Below are positions 15,293 to 24,347 of a DNA stretch of 56,688 nucleotides, piece after piece. Origin of the DNA: Geodermatophilus obscurus (GTDB lineage Bacteria; Actinomycetota; Actinomycetes; Mycobacteriales; Geodermatophilaceae); contig NZ_FRDM01000025.1 in NCBI RefSeq assembly GCF_900143215.1, positions 1-56,688 of the forward strand. The letters run 5' to 3'. Both the position numbers and the translations under genes were made by a program. Below the pieces are notes generated by a model. That model saw only the letters and a list, made by a program, of their open reading frames with translations, did not search any database and was not told where the DNA came from. Numbering within the stretch: position 1 is the stretch's first letter; every line of letters begins with the position of its first letter.

Positions 15293-17326
15293 GTGGGCCT
15301 CGAGAGCAGATGGTGGCCCCAACTGGAAGCACTACCCATCCTCGTCACCGCTGCTCTGGTGCTGGTGACGCCGGGGCTCCTCCTCGCGGTCGCTGCTGGC
15401 ATCCGCGGGTGGTCGGCTCTGGGCGCAGCGCCGGTGTTCACCTCCGCTCTGTTCCTGGTGGCGATGCTCGTGAGCAGCGTGACCGGACTCCGCTGGACGC
15501 CGGCGAACGCGGCGTGGGCAACGGCCCCGGTGATCCTCCTCGTCCTGCTCGTCCTGATCGTGGGGCGGCGTCGGCGTGGGGGTCCTCCTCCCGTCGAAGG
15601 CGGGGGGTCGAGCTCCGAGGACCTCGCGTGGTCGCTCGCGACGGCCGCCGGACTGGTCCTCGCCACGGGGATCGCCTGGTGGACGGTCGTGGGCGGCACC
15701 GACGGTCTCCAGGACCCCAACCAGGGGTTCGACGCCCTCTTCCACGTCAACGCGGTCCAGGTCATCACCAGCACCGGCGAGGTGCACCCCGCGGTCACGG
15801 GAGAGGTGAACGGCTACCTGGCGGGGACGTCGTCCTACCCGGACGCCTTCCACGCCCTGGCCTCACTGGTCGCGCAGCTGGGTGGCGGCACGGTGCCCGC
15901 CATCAACGCGCTCGTGGCCTGCATCGTCCTGATCGCGGGCCTCGGGCTGGTGGCGTTGCTGCGCTGCGTCGGCCTGGTCCGGGAGGCGGTCTTCGCACCC
16001 GCGATCCTGGCGGCCACGACGGGCTACCCGACGGACCTCATCTGGCGCGGTCCGATCTGGGTCTTCGCGTTCGGGATCGCCGTCGTGCCGTCCTTCCTGG
16101 CCGTCCTCCTGATCGCAGTCGACCGACGGAGACCGCTGCTCACCCTCCTGCTCGGTGGGTCCGCTGCCGGGTTGGCGCTGATCCACCCCAGCGCGGCGCT
16201 GTCGGCCGGGATCTTCGCGGTCAGCTTCGTGGCTGCTCGCTGGTGGGCCGACCGGAGCCGCGTGGCTCGTGACCTGGTCGTCCTGGTACCGGCGGGCGTG
16301 CTGGCGGCCGCAGTGATCCTCCCGTTGATCGGTCAGGCGGTCCTGAACACCGGCGGCGGGACGGCCGTCGACTGGCCGGTCGCGCAGACTCCCGGCGAGG
16401 CGATCGGTGAGCTGCTGTCGTACAACTACGAGAACAGCTTCCCGCAGGTCTGGTTGGCGGTGCCGGCGCTGATCGGCCTGGTCGTCGGCCTGCGGAGGGC
16501 TGCCATGCGGTGGTGGCTGGTCGGCGGTCTCGCATTCGTCGGGCTGTGCGCCATGGCCGCCGCGTACGACAACCGGCTGACGGAGCTGGTCACCGCCCCC
16601 TGGTGGAACGACCGGTACCGGTTCGAAGGACTGGTGTTCCTGTCGCTGTCCGTGGCCGGAGCGATCGGCGTGGTGTGGCTCGGCGACCAGCTGACCGGCG
16701 TCCTCCGGGCGGTGCCGGGGCTCCGCGAACGGCTGACCCGCACCGCCGGGGGACCCCGGGACCGGGGACCCGTGCTGGGAGCGGCCGCAGCGCTGGGCGG
16801 GCTCCTCGTGCTGGGCGTCCTCACCGACGGCTTCTACGTGTCCCAGAACCAGTCGCACCTGGACAGGGCCTACGGGTACGGGGTCGGTGGCTCCGTCTCG
16901 GAAGCCGACCTCCCGGCATTCCGGGAGCTCCGACGGCTGGCGGGTGACGGGCCGGTGTTGAACGACCCCAACGACGGGTCCGCGTGGATGTGGACGCTGG
17001 CCGGCGTACGACCGGTCTTCGGGGCCGCCACCTCCTTGCCCTTGGCGCCGACGATGCCCGCTGCACGCCGCCTCGTGCTCGAGGGTCTCAACTGTCTCGA
17101 CCACGACGCCGACGTCCGCGACGCCGTCGAGGAGCTCGGCGTGCGTTACGTCTACTCCTCCGAGGAGACCATCACCGTCTGGCCGACGCCGATCATCGGC
17201 TTCCGCGACCTCGGTGGGGTGGAGTCCCTCGTGCCGGTCTACCAGCGGGACGGGGCGACGATCTATCGGATCGACCTGTCGCCGCTGGGGGACGTCGACG
17301 GATCCGAGACCTGTAGCCGCGACTGA
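15293..17326 (+). CDS. Large integral membrane protein, DUF6541 type
   Basis: The 677-residue protein has about 14 hydrophobic segments, beginning with LPILVTAALVLVTPGLLLAV. A soluble C-terminal part runs from about residue 520, starting near QSHLDRAYGYGVGG. An extracytoplasmic-looking stretch with DPNQGFDALFHVNAVQVI and SSYPDAFHAL resembles the first loop of GT-C-like membrane glycosyltransferases. I assign it to the DUF6541 group by overall resemblance; the reaction is unknown. GTG 15293 is the start used. A TACGCT box at 15264-15269 could be its -10. The gene lies between two degraded loci. Confidence 0.75.
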   Translation: MGLESRWWPQLEALPILVTAALVLVTPGLLLAVAAGIRGWSALGAAPVFTSALFLVAMLVSSVTGLRWTPANAAWATAPVILLVLLVLIVGRRRRGGPPPVEGGGSSSEDLAWSLATAAGLVLATGIAWWTVVGGTDGLQDPNQGFDALFHVNAVQVITSTGEVHPAVTGEVNGYLAGTSSYPDAFHALASLVAQLGGGTVPAINALVACIVLIAGLGLVALLRCVGLVREAVFAPAILAATTGYPTDLIWRGPIWVFAFGIAVVPSFLAVLLIAVDRRRPLLTLLLGGSAAGLALIHPSAALSAGIFAVSFVAARWWADRSRVARDLVVLVPAGVLAAAVILPLIGQAVLNTGGGTAVDWPVAQTPGEAIGELLSYNYENSFPQVWLAVPALIGLVVGLRRAAMRWWLVGGLAFVGLCAMAAAYDNRLTELVTAPWWNDRYRFEGLVFLSLSVAGAIGVVWLGDQLTGVLRAVPGLRERLTRTAGGPRDRGPVLGAAAALGGLLVLGVLTDGFYVSQNQSHLDRAYGYGVGGSVSEADLPAFRELRRLAGDGPVLNDPNDGSAWMWTLAGVRPVFGAATSLPLAPTMPAARRLVLEGLNCLDHDADVRDAVEELGVRYVYSSEETITVWPTPIIGFRDLGGVESLVPVYQRDGATIYRIDLSPLGDVDGSETCSRD

Positions 17327-17478
17327 CGGCTGCTCCGTCGCCGCGGCCGGCTGCGGTCGACGATCGGGCTGCCCGTCAGCCCCGAGGCCGCAGCCGGTCA
17401 CGCCCGTCGCGGCGGCGCGGGTCCTCCACCACCCTGCCCGGTCGCGAGTGGCCCGGGACACGGCACGAGGATGGGCAC

Positions 17479-18170
17479 GTGGTGGGACAGCGCGAGGTGG
17501 GTCCCGGGGACGCGCGCTCCTGGCTGCTGGTCAACGGTGCCCGGACCGACCTGTTCGGCACCGCTCGCGACTCGCGGGCCGACCAGGTGATCCTGGACAT
17601 CGAGGACGCCGTCGACCCGGCGCAAGGCCGAGGCCCGCGCGGGCGTCATCGAGTGGCTGTCGCGCGGGGACTGCTCGGCCTGGGTGCGGATCGACGACCG
17701 CCCGACGTAGTTCTGGGACGACGACGTCGCCGAGCTCGCCGGGGCGCCCGGCCTGCTCGGCGTCATGCTGGCCAAGACCGAGGCCGCCGAGCAGGTCACC
17801 GAGACCTTCGACCGGCTCGGCGGCTCGACCCCGGTCCTGGCGCTGGTCGAGTCGGCGCCCGGCATCGAGGAGGCGGTCTCCATCGCCCGGGCCCGCGGCG
17901 CCCTCCGGCTGGCCTTCGGCAGCGGCGACCACCGCCGCGACACCGGCACCAGCGCCGACGACCTGGCCATGGCCTACCCGCGCTCCCGGCTGGTGCTGGC
18001 CAGCCGGATCGGCGCGCTCCCGGGACCCATCGACGGCCCCACGGTGAGCAGCAGCCACCCGGTGCTGCGCGAGCAGACCGCCGTCACCGTCTTCCTCGGC
18101 CTGACCGGCAAGCTCTGCCTGGACCGGGAGCAGACGTCGCGGCCAGCCGCCCGGACCGGGCGGCTCCCCG
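17479..18170 (+). pseudogene. HpcH/HpaI-CitE-like CoA-ester lyase, broken
   Basis: Homology to citrate-lyase-beta-like CoA-ester lyases starts at GTG 17479 with SWLLVNGARTDLFGTARDSR and DQVILDIEDAVDPA. One base shift near 17623 moves the reading to KAEARAGVIEWLSRGD. An in-frame TAG at about 17708 interrupts the expected TxFWDDD. The frame then continues cleanly through GVMLAKTEAAEQVTETFD, LALVESAPGIEEA and RLAFGSGDHRRDTGTSADD to LREQTAVTVFLGLTGKLC. The normal C terminus is missing and the remnant abuts the DUF1028 gene on the other strand. Three separate lesions make it a pseudogene. Confidence 0.85.
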
Positions 18171-18174
18171 CGGG

Positions 18175-18996
18175 TCACTCCAGCAGGCGGGAGACCCCTG
18201 CCAGCCGCGCGTCGCCGGCCATCGCGGCCAGCCACGCCGACCAGCCGGGCCGGGTCCGCATCTCCTCCAGCGCGGCCCGGACCGCGGTCCGGTCACCGCG
18301 CTGCGAGGCGGCCAGCGCTGCGTAGAGGTCACGGGCGCCCTCGGGGGCGAACAGCGCGAGGGTCTCGTAGTCGCGCTCGTCGTAGGCGCGCTGCAGGTTG
18401 CGCAGCATCCGCAGCTGCGCCACCGGGTCGCCCGAGTCGTCGACCCGCAGGTCCATCCGCACGCCGTCGTCCTCGTCGCTGGCCGGCGTCCCGCTGACCA
18501 CCAGCAGGGCCGCGGACTGCCGGCCGCGGACGTCCCCGCCGGCATCCTGACCGGCGGTCAGCGCCGCCAGCAGCCGGTCGGGCAGGTCGCCGCGGGCGGC
18601 GGTGAAGGCCTGCACCATCGCCGGCAACACCTCCGGCGAGGCGAGCATGTTGCCCTGCACGCTCAGCTGCTCGCCGAGCAGGTGGCCGCTGACCGGTAAC
18701 GAGCCGCGCCCGGTGTCGGCGGCCACCCGGCCGGTGGCGTCGAGGACGGCGATCTGCCGGTCGACGTCCTCGGCCGCGTGCGCCGCCGCTCGCACCAGGT
18801 CGGCCGGGTCGGCGCCGTCGGCGAGGCCGGCCAGCAGCGAGTGGCCCAGCCCGCGCCGGCTGCGCGCCTGGACGGCGACCACCCCGACGCCGGGCCGGGC
18901 ACTGGGCACCGCCCGGCCGACGGCGAGGATGCACGACGACACCGCGATGCCCAGCTCGCCGGTCGCCGGGTTCCGCGCGATGACGCTGAACGTCAC
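18175..18996 (-). CDS. DUF1028 domain-containing protein
   Basis: A 273-residue protein with the DUF1028 pattern: MTFSVIARNPATGELGIAVS at the N terminus, ARPGVGVVAVQA, SVQGNMLASPEVLPAM, GGDVRGRQSAALLVV and DLRVDDSGDP. The family has an Ntn-hydrolase-like fold in its N-terminal ~200 residues but no established reaction. The last ~65 residues (YDERDYETLALF onward) look like a helical TPR-like extension. It lies 61 bases beyond the end of the CoA-transferase pair on the same strand, so it may be in the same transcript. Confidence 0.85.
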   Translation of the reverse strand: MTFSVIARNPATGELGIAVSSCILAVGRAVPSARPGVGVVAVQARSRRGLGHSLLAGLADGADPADLVRAAAHAAEDVDRQIAVLDATGRVAADTGRGSLPVSGHLLGEQLSVQGNMLASPEVLPAMVQAFTAARGDLPDRLLAALTAGQDAGGDVRGRQSAALLVVSGTPASDEDDGVRMDLRVDDSGDPVAQLRMLRNLQRAYDERDYETLALFAPEGARDLYAALAASQRGDRTAVRAALEEMRTRPGWSAWLAAMAGDARLAGVSRLLE

Positions 18997-19057
18997 GGCA
19001 TCGCCCCGCCGGGGCTCGTCGACCCCGGAACGGGACGTGCTGTGTCCCCCGGGGACG

Positions 19058-19726
19058 TCACACAGCTGCCGGGAGCGGCATCTCGCGGACGTCGTCGGCG
19101 ACGGTGAGCGGGGCGCCGGTCGCGGCCTGGACCTCCTCGACGCTCACGCCGGGCGCGGTCTCGCGGAGCACGAAGCCGGCGTCGGTGACGTCGACGACGG
19201 CCAGGTCGGTGACCACCCGGTTCACGCAGGACTTGCCGGTCAGCGGCAGGGTGCACTCCTCGACCAGCTTCGCGGACCCGTCGCGGGCGACGTGATCCAT
19301 CATGATGATCACCTTGCGGGCGCCGTGGACGAGGTCCATCGCACCGCCCATGCCGTTGACCATCTTCCCCGGGATCAGCCAGTTGGCCAGGTCCCCGCGG
19401 GGGTTGACCTGCATCGCGCCGAGCACGGCCACGTCGAGGTGCTGGCCGCGGATCATCCCGAAGGACAGCGACGAGTCGAAGAACGAGGATCCGGGCAGGA
19501 TCGTGACGGTCTCCTTGCCGGCGTTGATCAGGTCCGGGTCCTCCTCGCCCTCGAAGGGGTAGGGGCCCACGCCGAGGATGCCGTTCTCCGAGTGCAGCAC
19601 GACGTGCACGTCGTCGGGGATGAAGTTCGGCACCAGCGTCGGCATCCCGATGCCGAGGTTGACGTACTGGCCGTCCTCCAGCTCGAGGGCCACCCGGGCG
19701 GCGAGCTGGTCACGGGTCAGGCTCAT
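19058..19726 (-). CDS. scoB: 3-oxoacid CoA-transferase subunit B
   Basis: This 222-residue protein is the beta subunit of a family I CoA-transferase that swaps CoA between succinyl-CoA and a 3-oxoacid. It shows [20 protein letters not shown], and [12 protein letters not shown] whose Glu is the covalent catalytic residue. [16 protein letters not shown] and [16 protein letters not shown] follow. Its ATG overlaps the stop of the alpha subunit (ATGA), so the subunits are made together. An adipate or other acid specificity (PcaJ type) cannot be excluded. Confidence 0.9.
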   Translation of the reverse strand: MSLTRDQLAARVALELEDGQYVNLGIGMPTLVPNFIPDDVHVVLHSENGILGVGPYPFEGEEDPDLINAGKETVTILPGSSFFDSSLSFGMIRGQHLDVAVLGAMQVNPRGDLANWLIPGKMVNGMGGAMDLVHGARKVIIMMDHVARDGSAKLVEECTLPLTGKSCVNRVVTDLAVVDVTDAGFVLRETAPGVSVEEVQAATGAPLTVADDVREMPLPAAV

Positions 19727-20532
19727 CGGGCATCCCCTTCGGTGGCCTCGTCGCCGGCGGCGGCCGGCGCGGCGGAGCGGTCGGTGCGCGGGCGGGTGGT
19801 GCGGTACTCGATCCCCTTGCCCTCCAGGCCGACGACGACCACCCGGTTGACGAAGACCCCGGGCAGGTGCACGTCCTCGGGCCGGATCTCGCCGGGCTCG
19901 ACGAGCTCCTCGACCTCGGCGATGGTGACCCGTCCGGCCATGCCGGCCAGCGGGTTGAAGTTGCGCGCGGACTCGTGGAACACCAGGTTGCCGTGCCGGT
20001 CGCCGACCGCGGCGCGGACCAGGCCGAAGTCGGCGGTCAGCGCGGTCTCCAGCACGTACTGCCGGCCGTCGAACTCCCGGATCTCCTTGGGGCGGGAGGT
20101 CTGCACGACGTTGCCCTCGGCGTCGTAGTGCACCGGGATGCCGCCGTCGGCGACCATCGTGCCCACCCCGGTGGGGGTGTAGAAGGCCGGGATGCCGGTG
20201 CCGCCGGCCCGCAGCCGCTCGGCCAGCGTGCCCTGCGGGGTCAGCTCCACCGACAGCTGGCCGGACAGGTAGAGGCGGGCGAGCTCCTTGTTGCCGCCGA
20301 CGAACGAGCTGATCGTCCGGGTGATGCGCCCGGCATACAGCAGCACGCCGAGGGCCTGGTCGTCGACGCCGCAGTTGTTGCTGATCGTCGTCAACCCGGA
20401 CGCGCCCTGCTCGAGCAGCGCGTCGATCAGCTTGATGGGCACGCCGCACAAGCCGAATCCGCCGACGGCGAGCACGGCGCCGTCCCTGATGTCCGCGACC
20501 GCCTCAGCGGTGCTGCCGACCACCTTGTCCAT
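19723..20532 (-). CDS. scoA: 3-oxoacid CoA-transferase subunit A
   Basis: This is the alpha subunit (269 residues), with the CoA-binding glycine motif [19 protein letters not shown] at the N terminus, [18 protein letters not shown] and FSPK-like [16 protein letters not shown]. The C terminus has an extension of about 25 Arg/Thr/Ala residues beyond the usual end. No ribosome binding site is obvious before ATG 20532; the upstream bases contain a CGGA-type tandem. The TIGR03089 gene ends 42 bases upstream on the same strand. Confidence 0.9.
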   Translation of the reverse strand: MDKVVGSTAEAVADIRDGAVLAVGGFGLCGVPIKLIDALLEQGASGLTTISNNCGVDDQALGVLLYAGRITRTISSFVGGNKELARLYLSGQLSVELTPQGTLAERLRAGGTGIPAFYTPTGVGTMVADGGIPVHYDAEGNVVQTSRPKEIREFDGRQYVLETALTADFGLVRAAVGDRHGNLVFHESARNFNPLAGMAGRVTIAEVEELVEPGEIRPEDVHLPGVFVNRVVVVGLEGKGIEYRTTRPRTDRSAAPAAAGDEATEGDAR

Positions 20533-20574
20533 GCAGAAACACCGTCCGTCCGTCCGGGCGGCTGGGCGGCTGCG

Positions 20575-21360
20575 TCAGGCAGGACGGCCCAGCTCGCGGA
20601 TGCCGTCGATCGTGCGGCCGAGCGTAGCGGTGACCCTCTCGGCGGAGGCGCGGCCCGGCAGCAGCGAGGGGTCGGGGGAGCGGACCAGCACGATCGACGC
20701 GCCGGCGGTCAGCGGCGCGAGCAGCCACGCCACCGGCCCGGCTTCCGCGGCGGTGCGGTCGTCGACCAGCACCCGGTCACCCTCGACCAGGCCCAGCCGC
20801 CCCGCGAGCTCGCGCGCGGTGTCGACCAGACCGCCGAGGGTCAGCTCCAGCCCGCCCAGCAGCAGGCCGGGGGCGGCGGGGTCGGGTCGCTGCCACGGGG
20901 TGAAGACGTCGCCGTGCCCGCGGACCTCGAGGGCGAAGTCGCGCGCCGGGCCGGCGTACCCGGTCATCCCCATCCCCAGCGGGTGCAGGGAGAGGCCGAG
21001 CAGCTCGGGCAGCTCCTGCTCCTCGAGCGACGGGAGGCGGTCCTGCGCGGCGAGCACGACGTCGGCGTCGTCGAGCCGGCCGTCGTCCTCGGCCGCGGTG
21101 TCGAGCACCGTGGCCCCGCAGCTCCACACCCCCAGCAGCACCGCCGCGGTCTGCCAGTGCACCGGCAGCGCCACGGCGACCGTGCTGCCGCCGGTGACGT
21201 CGAACTCGTCCTGCAGCAGGTTCGCCGTCTTGGCGACCCAGTTGGCCAGGGTGGCTGCCGACAGCTCGACCCGGCCCCCGCCGAGGTCGTCGTAGGAGGT
21301 CAGCAGCGGCGCCGCCGGTGCGCGACGCAGCGTCGCGGCGAGCAGGTCGGCGGGGGTCAT
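20575..21360 (-). CDS. TIGR03089 family protein
   Basis: A 261-residue protein of the actinobacterial TIGR03089 family, which resembles the N-terminal part of AMP-binding enzymes but is much shorter. Seen are the N-terminal MTPADLLAATLRRAPAAPLL, VELSAATLANWVAKTANLLQ (substrate-binding-like helix) and STVAVALPVHWQTAAVLLGVW. The adenylation P-loop and the C-terminal lid of true ligases are absent, so enzymatic activity is doubtful. A GGAGG-containing site precedes ATG 21360. The gene follows the LCP gene by 28 bases on the same strand, a neighbourhood shared by many actinobacteria. Confidence 0.85.
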   Translation of the reverse strand: MTPADLLAATLRRAPAAPLLTSYDDLGGGRVELSAATLANWVAKTANLLQDEFDVTGGSTVAVALPVHWQTAAVLLGVWSCGATVLDTAAEDDGRLDDADVVLAAQDRLPSLEEQELPELLGLSLHPLGMGMTGYAGPARDFALEVRGHGDVFTPWQRPDPAAPGLLLGGLELTLGGLVDTARELAGRLGLVEGDRVLVDDRTAAEAGPVAWLLAPLTAGASIVLVRSPDPSLLPGRASAERVTATLGRTIDGIRELGRPA

Positions 21361-21388
21361 GCCTCCAGCTTCCCAGGAGGGTCCTTCT

Positions 21389-22963
21389 TCAGTTGATGCA
21401 GCCGGTGTCCGCCGCGGTGCGGGCGTCCTCGCCCTCGACCGGCGCCGAGGGGACGGCCGGGTCGACGGCCTGGCCGACCGCGTTGAAGTCCGTGCCGAGC
21501 ACCAGTTGCACGGTGCCGGAGACGGCGTCCGCGCTCTCCTCGACGACCGCGCCCGGCACGGCCGCGGCCAGCGTGGCGGCCAGGGCCTCGTCGCCGGCGG
21601 CGTACCGGACCAGCGTGGTGTCGTGGCCGGAGGAGCCGGCGTTGCCGGTCGTGCCGACGACGAAGCCGGCCGTCTCCAGCGCACCGGCGGCCTTGGCCGC
21701 CAGCCCGGAGGTGCCCGAGCCGTTGAGGACGTCGACGGTCACCGCGGAGGGCGCGACCGGCTCCGGCGCGGCGGGCGTGGCCTCGGCCGGCGCCGCGGGC
21801 TCGGCCGACAGGTCGGCGAAGAACTCGTGGAGGGTGTCCTCGTCCTCGAGCTGGATGATCGAGCGGTCCTGCTCGTCGCGGTCGGTGCCGACGTAGGGGA
21901 TGGTCTGGAACTCGATGCTGCCGGCGGTCACCGACTGCATCTGCTCGGCCAGCTGGAACAGGTCCAGGCCCTGGTCGATGGTGAGCGACTGGGACGCCGC
22001 CTCGGTCAGCTCGCGCTGCTTGCCGAGGTCGAGCAGGACGTCCTCGGAGAGCATCTTGCGCAGCACGCCGGCGATGAAGACCTGCTGGCGGACGATCCGG
22101 TCGAAGTCGCCGCGGGGCAGGCCGTGCCGCTGGCGGACGAACTTCAGCGCGTCGGCGCCGCTGATCGTCTGGATGCCGGCGTCGAACACCGCGCCGGACC
22201 ACTCGGAGTCATCGACGGCCTCGCACAGGTTGACCTCGACCCCGCCGACGACGGAGCTGAGGTTGAAGAAGCCGAGCAGGTCGACCTCGGCGTAGTGGTC
22301 GATCTGCAGGCCGGTCAGCCGGCTGATCGTCTGCACCAGCAGCTGGGCGCCGCCGGCCTGCCGGACCTCCTCGGACGCGCTCGCCGGGGTCTCGGCGTAG
22401 CCGTAGGCGTAGGCGGCGTTGAGCTTGTCCTTCCCGTAGCCGGGGATCTGCACGTAGGAGTCGCGGGGGAAGGAGACGAAGGAGGCGCGCGACCCGTCGG
22501 CCGGGACGTGCACCAGGATCATCGTGTCGGTGTTGATGCCGGAGTCGCTGCCCGCGTTGAGGCTGGCCAGCTGGTCCTCGGTGAGGTTGGCGCGGCTGTC
22601 GTTGCCGACCAGCAGCAGGTTCATCGCCTCGGGCGCGTCGCCGGTGCCCTCGTTGCCGTCGGTGGGGATGGCGTCGGTGCGGTTGACCGTGGCCTCGGCG
22701 ACCTGACCCAGGTACCAGCCCCAGCCGGACCCGGCGAGCAGGACGACCGAGAGGACCCCGGCGACGACGCGCGCCGCGGTGGCCGCGCGGCCGGTGCGCC
22801 GACGGGGCGCCGGACCCTCCGCGTCGACCGCGTCGACCGCGTCGGCGGCCTGGTGCCGGGAGCGGGCCCGCCCCGAGCCGGCGCGGCCCGCCCGCGGGTC
22901 CAGGCGCGCCGGGAGCTGCCGGTCGCCACCCCCTGCGGGGGACCCGGGGTTCTCTCGTCTCAC
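21389..22963 (-). CDS. LCP family glycopolymer transferase with LytR_C domain
   Basis: A LytR-CpsA-Psr protein of 524 residues. LCP enzymes attach polyprenyl-linked glycopolymers to peptidoglycan outside the membrane. A cytoplasmic Arg/Ala-rich head (1-65) leads to one membrane helix at about 66-84. The LCP domain follows with MNLLLVGNDSRA, TDTMILVHVP, SFPRDSYVQIPGYGKDKLNA and LKFVRQRHGLPRGDFDRIVR, which carry the conserved Asp and Arg residues. After a Pro/Ala/Glu linker comes a LytR_C domain (VTVDVLNGSGTSGLAAKAA), and the chain ends in TGCIN. It is divergent from neuB and next to other wall-glycan genes. Confidence 0.93.
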   Translation of the reverse strand: MRRENPGSPAGGGDRQLPARLDPRAGRAGSGRARSRHQAADAVDAVDAEGPAPRRRTGRAATAARVVAGVLSVVLLAGSGWGWYLGQVAEATVNRTDAIPTDGNEGTGDAPEAMNLLLVGNDSRANLTEDQLASLNAGSDSGINTDTMILVHVPADGSRASFVSFPRDSYVQIPGYGKDKLNAAYAYGYAETPASASEEVRQAGGAQLLVQTISRLTGLQIDHYAEVDLLGFFNLSSVVGGVEVNLCEAVDDSEWSGAVFDAGIQTISGADALKFVRQRHGLPRGDFDRIVRQQVFIAGVLRKMLSEDVLLDLGKQRELTEAASQSLTIDQGLDLFQLAEQMQSVTAGSIEFQTIPYVGTDRDEQDRSIIQLEDEDTLHEFFADLSAEPAAPAEATPAAPEPVAPSAVTVDVLNGSGTSGLAAKAAGALETAGFVVGTTGNAGSSGHDTTLVRYAAGDEALAATLAAAVPGAVVEESADAVSGTVQLVLGTDFNAVGQAVDPAVPSAPVEGEDARTAADTGCIN

Positions 22964-23188
22964 AGGGGGCGTCCTTCCCTCGTGCTCGTCCGCGCGGACA
23001 CGACGCCGATCCGTCGTGACCGGGGCCGGCCTCGGTCAGCCGCCGTGGCGGCGGGCGTCGACCCGGAGGCTGAGGCGATGCTAGGTCGCCGCGGCCGCCA
23101 TCGGCTCGCGTGCCGTGACGAAACGGGACACGTGTGACGAGCGGTGCTGGGGCGACGCCGTGGTCGCGGACGGCGGGGGGTGGACTCG

Positions 23189-23194
23189 TACCGT
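23189..23194 (+). promoter_or_regulatory. Putative -10 box, leaderless neuB
   Basis: TACCGT ends 6 bases before ATG 23201, with no Shine-Dalgarno sequence between. It lies in the 237-bp divergent region shared with the LCP gene. Confidence 0.45.
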
Positions 23195-23200
23195 GGCGGC

Positions 23201-24250
23201 ATGACGAACACCCCGGGGACCCTGTCCGTCGGCACCCGCCGGGTCGGTCCCGGCGAGCGTCCGCTCGTGATCGCCGAGCTCGGCATCAACCACGACGGCG
23301 ACCTCGAGCGGATGCACCGCATGATCGACGACGCTGCCGACGCCGGGGTCGAGTGCGTCAAGTTCCAGTCGCACGTGGTCGAGGACGAGATGATCCCCAA
23401 CGACGTCGTGCCCGGGAACGCCGACGAGTCGATCTACGGGATGATGCAGCGCTGCGCGCTCTCGGCGGGCGAGGAGCGCGAGGTGTTCGCCCACGCGCAC
23501 GAGCGCGGCATGCTGGCGCTGTCCACGCCGTTCAGCCGGGCCGCGGCCGACCGGCTGGCCGGGCTCGACGTCCCGGCGTTCAAGATCGGCTCAGGGGAGT
23601 GCAACAACTACCCGCTGGTCCGGCACATCGCCTCGTTCGGCAAGCCGGTGCTGCTGAGCACCGGGATGAACGACGTCAGCACCATCCGCCCGTCGGTGGA
23701 GCTGCTGCGCGCCAGCGGGGTGCCGTTCGCGCTGATGCACTGCACGAGCATGTACCCCACCCCGCCGGAGAAGGTCCGCCTCGGGGGGATCACCGAGCTG
23801 GGGGAGGCCTTCCCCGACGCCGTCCTGGGCCTGTCCGACCACACCACCTCGATCTACGCCTGCCTCGGCGCGGTCGCCGTCGGCGCCAGCGTGCTCGAGC
23901 GGCACTTCACCTCGGACCTGTCCTGGAGCGGGCCGGACATCCCGATCTCCAGCACCCCGGAGGAGTTCGCCCGGCTCATCGAGGGCGCCGACCTGCTCGG
24001 CCTGGCCCGCGGCGGCCGCAAGGAGATCCTCCCCGAGGAGCAGCCCACCATCGACTTCGCCTACGCCTGCGTCGTGACCACCAAGCCGGTCGCCGCCGGC
24101 GAGGAGTTCACCGTCGACAACCTGTGGGTGAAGCGCCCGGGCACCGGCGAGGTCGTGGCCAAGCACTACGACGACGTCCTCGGCCGGCGGGCCGGCCGGG
24201 ACCTGTCCGCCGACGTGCAGGTGGCGTGGGCCGACCTGGCAGAAGCGTGA
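23201..24250 (+). CDS. neuB: N-acetylneuraminate synthase family protein
   Basis: This 349-residue enzyme would condense phosphoenolpyruvate with a 6-carbon N-acyl sugar to give a nonulosonic (sialic-type) acid. The TIM-barrel part shows PLVIAELGINHDGD, CVKFQSHVVEDEM, FKIGSGECNNYPLV, LLSTGMND, and MHCTSMYPTPPEKVRLGGI. The C-terminal SAF/antifreeze-like domain starts near TIDFAYACVVTTKPV and includes VDNLWVKRPGTGE. The nearby neuC and neuA homologues make a nonulosonate role very likely. Neuraminate, legionaminate and related products cannot be told apart by eye. ATG 23201 is chosen over an upstream GC-rich in-frame extension. Confidence 0.9.
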   Translation: MTNTPGTLSVGTRRVGPGERPLVIAELGINHDGDLERMHRMIDDAADAGVECVKFQSHVVEDEMIPNDVVPGNADESIYGMMQRCALSAGEEREVFAHAHERGMLALSTPFSRAAADRLAGLDVPAFKIGSGECNNYPLVRHIASFGKPVLLSTGMNDVSTIRPSVELLRASGVPFALMHCTSMYPTPPEKVRLGGITELGEAFPDAVLGLSDHTTSIYACLGAVAVGASVLERHFTSDLSWSGPDIPISSTPEEFARLIEGADLLGLARGGRKEILPEEQPTIDFAYACVVTTKPVAAGEEFTVDNLWVKRPGTGEVVAKHYDDVLGRRAGRDLSADVQVAWADLAEA

Positions 24251-24300
24251 CGGAGCTGGCGAGGTCACCCAGGTGCACAGCACGGCTCGCCGCGCGGTCG

Positions 24301-24326
24301 GCGAGCTGGGGGCACCTCCCGCTCGC
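24301..24326. repeat. Palindromic intergenic element between neuB and neuC
   Basis: GCGAGC (24301-24306) and GCTCGC (24321-24326) enclose a G-run/C-run core (GGGGG and CCTCCC), giving a stable hairpin. It sits in the 97-bp gap between the two genes. Elements of this type are common between actinobacterial genes and may stabilise or attenuate the message. Confidence 0.45.
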
Positions 24327-24347
24327 GGGGGGCAGCGAGGAGGACGC

